NCBI GenBank assembly: GCA_028713995.1
Contig: JAQTNF010000004.1
Coordinates: 17,563-81,562 of the forward strand
Reading direction: 5' to 3'
From: Deltaproteobacteria bacterium
GTDB taxonomy: Bacteria; Myxococcota_A; Polyangia; JAAYKL01
DNA: 64,000 bases
Shown here piece by piece: positions 18,056 through 27,302 of this stretch. A program made the position numbers and the translations under genes. The notes under the pieces were generated by a model. The model was not told the DNA's origin. It saw only the letters and a list, made by a program, of their open reading frames with translations, and made no database searches. Numbering within the stretch: the first letter of the stretch is position 1; each line of letters begins with the position of its first letter.

Positions 18056-21000
18056 CTGCGCTCCTTCCCGCTCACGCTGTCGGCCTCTGGGGCTTGGGGC
18101 TTCGCTTCAAGAGTGACGTCCTTCGCGCGCGTCACCCCCAGTACAAGGTCGGCCTCGTCCGGTTCGGCCTGTCGCTCGAAGAGGCTGGCCTGCGCCGCTG
18201 GCCGCTCCCAGTGGTAGTCGCTTACGAAGATGTCCTGCTCCGCAGTCTTCTCGATGAACAGCGTGCTCGAGGCTGCGAGCGCCGGTGTCATGCCGTCGAG
18301 CTCCGGGGTCGCGACGATGAGGTTCACCCCGGCCCGGTCGGCGAACTGCATCAGGACTTCGCGGCGCCCCGCATCGATTCCGAGAAAGGCCTCGTCGAGG
18401 AGGAGAAGGCGGAGCCTGGCGTCCGTCCGGTCGTAGAGCAGGGACGCAACGGCCAGGACGAGAAGGTAGGTCGGAACCGCCTGCTCCCCCGTCGAGCCGA
18501 AACGCAATCTCTGACGCGGAAGATCCTGGGCGGTTCCGTCGACACGGCTCTGGACCTGGAGCACATACTCGAACCACCTACGGTAGTCGAGAATCTCGGG
18601 CACCTCCCCCTCGCGTGTGTGCCGCAGCTCGTCAAGCCTGGCCTGGAAGAAATCGCGTAGCTCCTCTCGGAGCGCCGGCTGAAGCACAGATTGCTCGCGC
18701 AGGAGGTCGAGCAACCTCTGGAACTCAGGTCGCTGCCGCAGAGAGAACTGGAAGCGGCTCGTCCCAAAACGCAGATCGGAGGCGAGGCGGTTGATTCCCT
18801 GGATCGTGTCTCGCAGCTCGCGCACCTGCCCCTGGAACCGGCGCACCAGCCCTGCCATCACCACCCGTTCGAGGAGATCGCGGGTCTGGTCGTCGAGCGC
18901 CGTCTGCAGTGAGCGGACCTCCGTCTCGCGCTGCTCATAGACCTCCTCGACGGGACGACTGGCTTGATCGCGGATCTCGCGGTCGACCTCGTTGACTCGA
19001 AAAGCGTACTTCTGCCAGAGGCGCTCGTTGCGGATCCCATCCGACGAATCGAGCCACTGGAACGCGCGGGCTCTCATGCGATCCGCCTCGCCGATGAGAT
19101 CCGCGACGTTCTCGGCGCGGATCTGATTGCCGCGCATGGTGCGGAAGACGTAGTCATCGAGGTCCGCGCGGTAGCGAGGCTCCACCAGAGGCAGCAGGAC
19201 GTCGCTTCTCCGCTTCGCTTCCCCGGAAGACGCCTGCAGGGCCTCGGCCGCTGCCTGCTCGTCGGAAGTCCGTTCTTCTGACGCGGTCCGGGCACGGCTC
19301 GCGTCCCCGATCGCCCTCCTTTCCTCTTTCTGGGCTCGCTCCAGTTCCGCCTCCGTTCGACCGATTCGGTTTCGCAGGTCCGAGACGCCTGCGCTCGCGA
19401 CAGCAGCCTGGATTTCTCCGAGGCGAGACTGGAGCCGGGAAAGCCTGTCGGTTGCCCGGGTGACCCGCTCGTCAGTTTCATGCTTCGCCGCCTCGCACTC
19501 CTTGGCTCGGCCGCGTGCGCGCTCCACCGCAGCTGCGGCACCGAGAAGCACACCGGCCCCGCACGCCCCCAGGAGCCCGAGCGCTTGGCGGCAGGCACTC
19601 GCGGTCGTACGCAGCGCCGACGCTTCGCCTTCCGCGCGCTTTGCGTCGGCAAGGAGCTGGTCTGCCTGGGCGCGAAGGCGGGTCTCTTCCTCGGCAGCCG
19701 CCCTGGCACGGGCCTCGGCACCGAGAAACCTGGGCGCCGCCGGCTCGACGCGCGAGTTGGCGCCATGTTCGTACATCAGCCCGTCCGCCCAGACGGCGCG
19801 CTCGGCATCTGCGCGCGACTCGCCTGCGACAAGGATGCGAACGTCCCCTGCCACGCGCTCGAGATAGGTCCTTGCGACCTGCGCGAGCGCGGAGTCCTCG
19901 GCATCGATCAGCACGCCCGGCAAAGACCCACTGACCGGACGCGCGACATCGCCGCCCGCAAACTCCGAGGGGTCGACCACCTCGACCCCGCCGGCGTGGG
20001 CGATGACGCGAGCGCGCGCCTCGGCGTGCTGTTCCGGCGGAACCACGATCGCGCCAAGAACGCGTGGTCCCACCATGCACTCAATACCGGAGCCGAGAAG
20101 CTCGGTTACTTCGCTTCCGAGCGCGAACAGCCGGTAGAGCGGAACCGCCCTGTCCGCGTGGATGGCCAGCTCGGACAGCAGCTCACCATAGTCGGGAAGA
20201 TCCGGTAGGACCTCTGCACGCCGCCGAACCTCATCGGCCTTGCTCGATGCGGCCTCAGCCTCTGCCTGCAATCGCCTCACCTCGCGCTCGGCCACCGCCG
20301 CGCGTTCCGCAGCTTGATCGCGGGCAACTCCGAATCCGCCGCGGAGGGCAGACAGAGGTTTCTCGATTTCACCACTGCTCGGCACCGCCTCGGGCTCCAG
20401 CGCGCCGATGACGTCCACAAGATGCCCAACCGCAAGCACGGTCTGTTCATCCAGGTAGTCGCGGGCGGTCTCGGAGATGACCCGAAGCGCTTCGACAGCG
20501 TCCGCCTTGTCCCTGTCCAGTCTCCCTTCCGCTTCGGAGGCGTCCTTGTACGCCCGGTCCCGCTCAGCCTCACGTGAGACAAGGTCGGTCCTGGCGCGGG
20601 CAAGCTCTGCCTTCTCTTCTGCGACGTCGCGGTGGACCTCCTCCTCCCGTGCGAGCAGTGCTGCTCCCTCGCTCGCGCGAAGCGCGCGGAGAGCTGCGTC
20701 GCATGAAGCTACGTTGTTGGCGGCCGCCTCTCTTGCCTTCTCGGCCTGCTCGGCATCTTCCCTGGCCTTCTCGGCCTTCCCGCGGACGTCCTCGTAGATT
20801 CCCGCTGCCCGCCTCCTCGCGAACTCCGCCCCGACGAACTCGTAGCGCGCGATCTTCTCAGTCTCGCGCCTTGTTTCCTGGAGCTTGTCGATCACCAGTC
20901 GCAAAACTCCGAGCTCCGCGTCGAGATCCGCCAGATCGGAGCCAATCCCCTCGATGGCTCGAAGCGCCGAGCGGACCTCCTCGAACTCCGATTCCGCGGG

Positions 21001-21675
21001 TGGCGGCAGCAACCCGACGAAGAGGTCGTCGAGGTTGCGCGCCCGAGCCACCATCTCGCGGTACGCCTTGCCCGCGGTGATCAGCTCCAGGCCACGGGCA
21101 TAGGCATCGCGATCCTTGAATAGGAGCTGAGCGAGCGCCGTGCGGTATCTGCCCTTGTCGAGCACGGCTCCGCGCCCCAGGCGCTCCTCGAGCTCCTGGC
21201 GGTCGAGCGGGCGGTGCCGGACAGCGCCCTTGCTGTCCATCTCTTCAGTGCACAGACCGACCTCCTCGATGGTCCGGCCGCGCGCGACGAATCCCCACAC
21301 ATCCGGCTGGGCATCGAGCGAGGTAACAAAGGCGCCGGCACCGAAGGTGTGGCTGGCTCCTGACCCGTCTCCGATCTCGAGGACCGCGTACATCACCGAT
21401 GGTCCTCGCTGCGCCACGTCGCGCTCGAGGTCATAGCGGAGCACGATGCTCGCGAGGTTCCGTCCCGCTTCCGTCCGCGGGCCGAAGCGCGCAGCCGCGT
21501 TGAACTCCATATCGACGCCGGCCGAAAGCGCGAAGTGCACGGCGTCGAGGACCGTGGTCTTGCCGCTCTGGTTGTCGCCGACGAGGAAGAGGTTCTTGCG
21601 AACAGGCAGCGTCTCGTCCACGAAGTTGTGGAAGTTGATAAGCCGGATGCGCTGGACGTGGAAGGGATTGTTCAC
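18052..21675 (-). CDS. jetC: Wadjet JetC-like SMC/MukB-type ATPase
   Basis: GTG start VNNPFHVQRIRLINFHNFVDETLPVRKNLFLVGDNQSGKTTVLDAVHF (Walker A), long coiled coils, C-terminal LRLLLLDEAFLGIDAGRREVL (signature and Walker B). Confidence 0.9.
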   Translation of the reverse strand: MNNPFHVQRIRLINFHNFVDETLPVRKNLFLVGDNQSGKTTVLDAVHFALSAGVDMEFNAAARFGPRTEAGRNLASIVLRYDLERDVAQRGPSVMYAVLEIGDGSGASHTFGAGAFVTSLDAQPDVWGFVARGRTIEEVGLCTEEMDSKGAVRHRPLDRQELEERLGRGAVLDKGRYRTALAQLLFKDRDAYARGLELITAGKAYREMVARARNLDDLFVGLLPPPAESEFEEVRSALRAIEGIGSDLADLDAELGVLRLVIDKLQETRRETEKIARYEFVGAEFARRRAAGIYEDVRGKAEKAREDAEQAEKAREAAANNVASCDAALRALRASEGAALLAREEEVHRDVAEEKAELARARTDLVSREAERDRAYKDASEAEGRLDRDKADAVEALRVISETARDYLDEQTVLAVGHLVDVIGALEPEAVPSSGEIEKPLSALRGGFGVARDQAAERAAVAEREVRRLQAEAEAASSKADEVRRRAEVLPDLPDYGELLSELAIHADRAVPLYRLFALGSEVTELLGSGIECMVGPRVLGAIVVPPEQHAEARARVIAHAGGVEVVDPSEFAGGDVARPVSGSLPGVLIDAEDSALAQVARTYLERVAGDVRILVAGESRADAERAVWADGLMYEHGANSRVEPAAPRFLGAEARARAAAEEETRLRAQADQLLADAKRAEGEASALRTTASACRQALGLLGACGAGVLLGAAAAVERARGRAKECEAAKHETDERVTRATDRLSRLQSRLGEIQAAVASAGVSDLRNRIGRTEAELERAQKEERRAIGDASRARTASEERTSDEQAAAEALQASSGEAKRRSDVLLPLVEPRYRADLDDYVFRTMRGNQIRAENVADLIGEADRMRARAFQWLDSSDGIRNERLWQKYAFRVNEVDREIRDQASRPVEEVYEQRETEVRSLQTALDDQTRDLLERVVMAGLVRRFQGQVRELRDTIQGINRLASDLRFGTSRFQFSLRQRPEFQRLLDLLREQSVLQPALREELRDFFQARLDELRHTREGEVPEILDYRRWFEYVLQVQSRVDGTAQDLPRQRLRFGSTGEQAVPTYLLVLAVASLLYDRTDARLRLLLLDEAFLGIDAGRREVLMQFADRAGVNLIVATPELDGMTPALAASSTLFIEKTAEQDIFVSDYHWERPAAQASLFERQAEPDEADLVLGVTRAKDVTLEAKPQAPEADSVSGKERR

Positions 21676-22430
21676 GGCTCCGTCTTCTCTCGCTCGGTTT
21701 CCGTGTCGGCATTGGCTGCGTTGATCTGAGTCTCGTCGGCGGAAGAGCTCCGATATGCCCGGAGCACGACGCTGCGAGCCGCCAGCGAAGGGTCGTAGCA
21801 GCGAATCCCTGGCAAGAACTCGTATAGCAAGTGCTCCGCCATCCCGGCAGGCAGCTCCTCTCCCGCCTCGATCTGCTTCTTGTCTAGCAGCCGCACGAAC
21901 CGATGCCGCTCGAGCTGTTCGAACAAGGGCCGGGTCGCCTCGAAGATCCGCGCCTCCGGCGGGCATCCCTCGCCGAGCTCCTCGCGGAAGCGACGAAGGG
22001 CGAAGGTCACGAAGTCCGCCAGCAGGAACCGCAGATTACGATCCTCATCAGGCGTGACCCCCTGGCGCTGCCCCTCCTCCTCGTGGAACTCGAGCAGGAG
22101 GGCGAACAGCAAGCACTCATCCCGGCGGCGCAAGTCGAAGAGCGCGCGCTGCGACGGCCGCAGGGCCTCGTTGTACTGGCGCTCTTTGAGCAGGCGCGCG
22201 CACTGCCGGTCCACGTGGAGCCGCCAGCCGAAGTAGCCCTCGAACAGCTCGCGGAAGGCGGCTTGGTTGCGGCGCAGGAAGAAGAACAGATCGGCGTCGT
22301 CTTCCCGGTAGAAGAACGTGGACTCGGTGAGGACGTTGAGCACAGCCCGGACGCGCTCTCGTCCACGCCGGTCGAGCGCCAGAGCGTGAAGCTCCGTCCC
22401 TTCCTGCTCGGCGGGTCGTTCGTCAGCCAT
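21672..22430 (-). CDS. jetB: Wadjet JetB-like protein
   Basis: Start MADERPAEQEG; FFYREDDADLFFFLRRNQAAFRELFEGYFGWRLHVDRQCARLLK, JetB/DUF2398-like; overlaps jetA and jetC by a few nt. Confidence 0.8.
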   Translation of the reverse strand: MADERPAEQEGTELHALALDRRGRERVRAVLNVLTESTFFYREDDADLFFFLRRNQAAFRELFEGYFGWRLHVDRQCARLLKERQYNEALRPSQRALFDLRRRDECLLFALLLEFHEEEGQRQGVTPDEDRNLRFLLADFVTFALRRFREELGEGCPPEARIFEATRPLFEQLERHRFVRLLDKKQIEAGEELPAGMAEHLLYEFLPGIRCYDPSLAARSVVLRAYRSSSADETQINAANADTETEREKTEP

Positions 22431-23985
22431 GGCGTGCTCCGCCTCCTGCTCGGGCGAAGAGAAGGTCCGGCGCGTCCAGGCAACCATCCGGCAAGGCGAA
22501 GCGGGCTCTGGCGGCCGGCGCCCCGTCCTTTGCGGGTCGGCTGATGCGATAGGTGAGCAGTTTCCTTGCACGTCCAGAACGAAGCTCGTGCACCTTCACC
22601 GCGTCGAGCAGCGATCTGAAGTCGCCCATCCCCTCGAAGGCGGCCTTGCCGAGAGAGGCTTGCCACCCACCCCGCAGGATCTTCTCATCCACGAATCGAC
22701 CGAGTTCGAGCAACCTGAGCCGCTCGAGCGCCCGTGACTGCACCGGAGTGCCGCGCTTGTTCGAGAGGCACTCGCCTCGATGCGCCGTCCTCCTAATCTC
22801 GTAGCGTTTGGCCGGTCGCGGGAGCGAGGAGCGCTCGTCCGGCGTCCCGCAACGACGGTCCGTGACGACGTGCGCCGATGCGAACAGACCGTTGATCCAG
22901 GCGGTGACCGCCTCCACGTCGTCGTCCCCGATACGTGCCATCTCCCGAGACCGGTCGCGCAGCGTCTCGATGCGGATGTTGCGGCTGCGCACATTCTCCA
23001 CGTGCTTGTGGACGCGCCGCACCACGTCCCTGGCCGAGCCATGCACGCGTTCGAGCAGCGACTCGAAGCGGCCACCGGGCGCGAAGAATGGGACCAGTTC
23101 GCCGACGATCTGGCGAACGTCGCGAACGGTGGAAGGGGCTCCGCCCCCGGCGACGAGCGGGTCCTCGCGCAGCCGACGTTCTACGTGGTCGTGGGAGCGA
23201 GCAAGGACGGCCGAGAGCGCCGGCCGCAGGAGCTTGCGCGCAGTCCGGTGCATCGTCCTCGCGCGCTCTGTCGCCTCTGCCACGTAGTCCTCGACGTACC
23301 GTTCCAGCCGGTCCACCACTTCGGCCAGAGTCTCCAGACGAAATGGGCTTACGGTGAAGCCCACGAGCGCCGCGTCGAACGCCGCCAGCTCGCGCGCGGC
23401 ATCGTCGACCTTCCGGTCTACCTCCAGGCACAAATAGGCGAGGCGAAGGAGGTCGTCCGCAAGTGCAGGGTCTGGAGCATCGCCTTCGCCGGTCGGCTCC
23501 TTGGCGATCTTCTGGGCGAGTCGCAACGCCTCGGCGAGCCGCTCGCCTGCATCGCGCAGCAGGTGGCGGCCTCGGTCCGAGAGCGCGGCAAGGGCGGCGC
23601 GGGAACGGCTTTCGAGGAACTCAAGGATCGCCACGGTCTCGTCGTCGAGCCGGCAGAGGAATTTCTGCAGGCTGCGGTCGGCGAGCGTCTCGATCCGGCG
23701 CGGCTCCAGGCGCCGCGGGGCCAGGTTGCCCCAGTCCTCGAGCTGCTTGACGTCGCTCCGGAACGCATCCGGAGAGTATGGGCCCGGCTCCACCGTCGGA
23801 GCTACGCCGAGAGCCTCGATCATCAGGTCGTCGTAGTAAACCTCGATATCATGTGACCGTCGGTGGCCGAGGAGGACCCACAAGATCGCCGTGTAGGCCC
23901 GGCGCCGATCCGCGGTCAGAAAGCGCAACTTGTCGATCGGGATGGCCGCGATCAGGCTGTGCAGTTCTGCGTGCGCATCATGCAT
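22423..23985 (-). CDS. jetA: Wadjet JetA-like protein
   Basis: Start MHDAHAELHSLIAAIPIDKLRFLTADRRRAYTAILWVLLG...FRSDVKQLEDWGNLAPRRLEPRRIETLADRSLQKFLCRLDDETVAILEFLE, JetA/DUF2397-like; first gene of operon. Confidence 0.8.
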   Translation of the reverse strand: MHDAHAELHSLIAAIPIDKLRFLTADRRRAYTAILWVLLGHRRSHDIEVYYDDLMIEALGVAPTVEPGPYSPDAFRSDVKQLEDWGNLAPRRLEPRRIETLADRSLQKFLCRLDDETVAILEFLESRSRAALAALSDRGRHLLRDAGERLAEALRLAQKIAKEPTGEGDAPDPALADDLLRLAYLCLEVDRKVDDAARELAAFDAALVGFTVSPFRLETLAEVVDRLERYVEDYVAEATERARTMHRTARKLLRPALSAVLARSHDHVERRLREDPLVAGGGAPSTVRDVRQIVGELVPFFAPGGRFESLLERVHGSARDVVRRVHKHVENVRSRNIRIETLRDRSREMARIGDDDVEAVTAWINGLFASAHVVTDRRCGTPDERSSLPRPAKRYEIRRTAHRGECLSNKRGTPVQSRALERLRLLELGRFVDEKILRGGWQASLGKAAFEGMGDFRSLLDAVKVHELRSGRARKLLTYRISRPAKDGAPAARARFALPDGCLDAPDLLFARAGGGARHG

Positions 23986-24109
23986 ATGGCGCCTCACCGG
24001 TAGCCACCCGTTCGTCGCGCGAAAGAACGAAGCTAGGCGTTGCTCGCCACTGTTTTTGACGGTCCATTGACAATCCAGCGACTCGTGTTCGTTCTCAGTG
24101 TAAGACCTT

Positions 24110-24135
24110 CGAGAATAAATAGAAATTCATTCTCG
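24110..24135. promoter_or_regulatory. Inverted repeat CGAGAAT-N12-ATTCTCG between two divergent defence operons
   Basis: Perfect 7-bp arms in the only AT-rich part of the jetA/SNF2-helicase intergenic region. Confidence 0.35.
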
Positions 24136-24425
24136 TCCCTCTGCCTAGCCTCCACCAAGACTGCGAATGCGCCAAGGTCTACGCCGCTAGCTCATGTGCA
24201 CCCTCCCGAAAAGGTCACCGGTCGGCTCGTAGTCAACCACTGTCTCATCACGGCGCTATCGTCATGTGGAGCCGGCCGGTTCCAGTCGCCGTATCGGGTA
24301 GTGGTTGTGCTTCCAAAGCCCGGGTCCGGCTGCTAGATTGATCGCGTCTCGATGCGGCTGACAACACACCACGTCCCCGAACCGGGGTCGCGGTGTCGGC
24401 ACTTGTGGAAAGAGGCTGAAACACC

Positions 24426-27302
24426 ATGGCCCGCTTGTCCTCACCACCCGCCTCCTCGTCCGCCGTGATCGCCCCCGGCGCCCACATCGAGTTGCGCGAC
24501 GCGGTGTGGCGGGTCGTCAGCGTCGATCAGACCTCGAGCCAGCACTCCGCGTGGCGCTGCATCGGCGTTTCCGAGATCGTCCGAGACCAGGAGGCGGTGT
24601 TCCTGGAGGAGTTCGAGCCCAAGCTCCGGGTGCTCGACCCGCGCGAAACGAGGCTCGAGCAGGACCTGTCCTCTCACCACCGCGCCGGGCTCCTCTACAT
24701 CGAGAGCCTGTTGCGCGATGTGCCGCCGCCCGACGACGGTCTGTATGTCGGCCCGCTGGCGGCGATGGACCTACTCCAGTACCAGCTCGACCCGGCGTGG
24801 CAGGCGCTGCAGCGCCCACGCCAGAGGATCCTGATCGCCGACGCGCCGGGCCTGGGCAAGACGCTCGAGACCGGGATCCTGCTTTCGGAGCTCATCCGCC
24901 GCGGGCGCGGCCGGCGCATCCTCGTCGCCACGGTTCAGTCGAACCTCACGCAGTTCCAGAAGGAGATGTGGTGCCGGTTCTCGATCCCGCTCGTGCGCCT
25001 CGATTCGGCGGGCCTGCAGCGGATACGGGCCGACCTTCCCACGCACCACAACCCGTTCCACCATTTTGACCGCGTGATCATCTCCATCGACACGCTCAAG
25101 CAGAACAACTGGTTCCGCACGCACCTTGAGCGCTCCTACTGGGACATCATCGTCGTCGACGAGGCGCATAACGTCGCCACGCGCGGCTCGAGCCAGTCGA
25201 TGCGGGCGCGTATCGCCGATCTCCTTGCCACGCGCTGCGACAGCTTGATCCTCGTCTCGGCCACGCCGCACGACGGCAAGGCGCGCAGCTTCGCGAGCCT
25301 GATGAACATGCTCGACCCCACGGCCATCGCCGACCCGGACGACTACACCAAGGAAGACATCGGCGGCCTGTACGTCCGGCGCTTCAAGGGTGACGTCGCT
25401 GAAGAGCTCGGGAAGCGCATACCGGATCGGCGCATCAACACGGCATGGGCATCGGCGTCGTTGGCCGAGGAGCGGGCGTTCGAGACGCTGGCGAGCTTGT
25501 CGTTGTCCCGTGTCGACAAGTACCACACCGGCGAGCTCCTGTTCAAAACCACCATCGAGAAGGAGCTGTTCTCCAGTCCGGCCGCGTGCCTGTCGACGAT
25601 ACGCAACCGCATCCAGCGGATTGGGAAGCGCGAGGACGCGGACGATTTCGCCCAGGACGTTAAAGCGCTCGAGGCGCTCGCCGAGTACGTCCGCGCCGTG
25701 CACGAGGACGCCGGCGCGTTCAGCAAGTACGGCAAGCTGCTCGAGCTCATCCGCCACACTTGGAAGTGGAATCCGCGCAAGGCCAAGGACGACCGGATCG
25801 TCATCTTCACCGAGCGGCTCGAGACGCTCGCTTTCCTGGAGACGCACCTCGCCCATGACCTCGGTCTGGAGGAGGGGCAGTGGCACACGCTCGACGGCAG
25901 CATGTCCGACATCGAGCAGCAGGAGGTCGTCGAGGCGTTCGGCAAGGAGAAGGACCCGATCCGGCTCCTGCTCGCCACCGACGTCGCCGCCGAGGGGCTG
26001 AATCTCCACTACCTCTGCCACCGGCTCGTCCACTTCGACGTGCCGTGGTCGCTTATGAAGTTCCAGCAGCGCAACGGCCGTATCGACCGCTACGGGCAGG
26101 AGTGCGAGCCACATATCGTCTACATGCTCACCAAGACCGACCACGCGGCGATCCGCGGCGACATGCGCATCCTGGAGCTGCTCATCGAGAAGGACACGCA
26201 GGCGAACAAGAACATCGGCGACCCGTCCGCGTTCATGAACGTGTACGACATCGACGAGGAGGAGCTGATCACCGGGCGGGCCATCGAGGCGGGCCAATCG
26301 GCCGAAAAGTTCGAGGCGGAGCTCGAGGCCCGGTTCGTCGACCCGTTCGCCGTGATGCTCGGCGAGGCCACCGTGTCGCCAAGGGGCAAGGCGCCGACCC
26401 GCACGCTCTCCTCCCTGTTCGCGTCGGACTTCGACTACCTCTCCATGGCCGCTGCGCGGTTGCGCGAGACGATCAAGCTCGAATGCGAGCTGCGCCCCAA
26501 CGAGAAGCTGGCCGAGCTGCGCATCCCCGACGACCTGCGGCGTCGCCTGCGCAAGCTGCCCGCCGAGGCATTCCCGGACGACGGGACGCTGCTCCTAACC
26601 TCGGACACGGCGCGCATGCAGCAGGCGCTCGCCGATGCCCGTCGCGAAGAGAACACTTGGCCCGTGCACCAGTTCCTGTGGCCGAACAGCCCGATCCTGC
26701 AGTGGGTGGGAGATCGAGTGCGCAGCGAGTTCGGTCGCCACGCAGCGCCAGTGCTCACCGTCAACGACGGGTTCAACCCGGGTGAGGTCGTCGTGATCGT
26801 TTCCGGGCTCCTGCCGAACCGGCGGGCGCAGCCGCTCGTCCACAACTGGTACGCGGTGCGCTTCGAGAAGAACAAGGTGAAGGAGGTGGAGCCATTCCGC
26901 TCCTTCCTGGAGAGGACCAGCTTCGGCCGGCGCGATCTGCCCAACGCCAAGAACGCCGTCGACATCGACGCGCTCACCCAGCTCCTGCCTATGGCAGTCG
27001 AGGTCGCGGGCAACAAGCTCGAGGAGGATCGGCGCGTGTTCATCGAGCGGACCGCCCCGCGCCTGCGCGAGGAAAAGACCCGGCTCGAGCGGCTGCGCGG
27101 CCGGCAGCTCGAGTTTGCCGAGCGCATCCTCGGCGAGCGGACGGACAGCCTCGCCACGCAGAAGCACGACAACAAGAAGCTGCACATCGAGAAGGTGTTC
27201 AGCGCCTACGAGCAGTGGGTGGTGGACGCAATGACCGTCGGCGCCGCACCGTTCATCCAGGTGGTCGCGGTGCTCGTCGCGCAGGACGGGGGGCGGCGAT
27301 GA
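24426..27302 (+). CDS. SNF2-family helicase, DrmD-like (DISARM class 1-like)
   Basis: 958 aa; ILIADAPGLGKTLETGILLSELIRRGR, IIVVDEAHN, LILVSATPHDGK, LLLATDVAAEGLNLHYLCHRLVHFDVPWSLMKFQQRNGRIDRYGQ. Confidence 0.85.
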   Translation: MARLSSPPASSSAVIAPGAHIELRDAVWRVVSVDQTSSQHSAWRCIGVSEIVRDQEAVFLEEFEPKLRVLDPRETRLEQDLSSHHRAGLLYIESLLRDVPPPDDGLYVGPLAAMDLLQYQLDPAWQALQRPRQRILIADAPGLGKTLETGILLSELIRRGRGRRILVATVQSNLTQFQKEMWCRFSIPLVRLDSAGLQRIRADLPTHHNPFHHFDRVIISIDTLKQNNWFRTHLERSYWDIIVVDEAHNVATRGSSQSMRARIADLLATRCDSLILVSATPHDGKARSFASLMNMLDPTAIADPDDYTKEDIGGLYVRRFKGDVAEELGKRIPDRRINTAWASASLAEERAFETLASLSLSRVDKYHTGELLFKTTIEKELFSSPAACLSTIRNRIQRIGKREDADDFAQDVKALEALAEYVRAVHEDAGAFSKYGKLLELIRHTWKWNPRKAKDDRIVIFTERLETLAFLETHLAHDLGLEEGQWHTLDGSMSDIEQQEVVEAFGKEKDPIRLLLATDVAAEGLNLHYLCHRLVHFDVPWSLMKFQQRNGRIDRYGQECEPHIVYMLTKTDHAAIRGDMRILELLIEKDTQANKNIGDPSAFMNVYDIDEEELITGRAIEAGQSAEKFEAELEARFVDPFAVMLGEATVSPRGKAPTRTLSSLFASDFDYLSMAAARLRETIKLECELRPNEKLAELRIPDDLRRRLRKLPAEAFPDDGTLLLTSDTARMQQALADARREENTWPVHQFLWPNSPILQWVGDRVRSEFGRHAAPVLTVNDGFNPGEVVVIVSGLLPNRRAQPLVHNWYAVRFEKNKVKEVEPFRSFLERTSFGRRDLPNAKNAVDIDALTQLLPMAVEVAGNKLEEDRRVFIERTAPRLREEKTRLERLRGRQLEFAERILGERTDSLATQKHDNKKLHIEKVFSAYEQWVVDAMTVGAAPFIQVVAVLVAQDGGRR

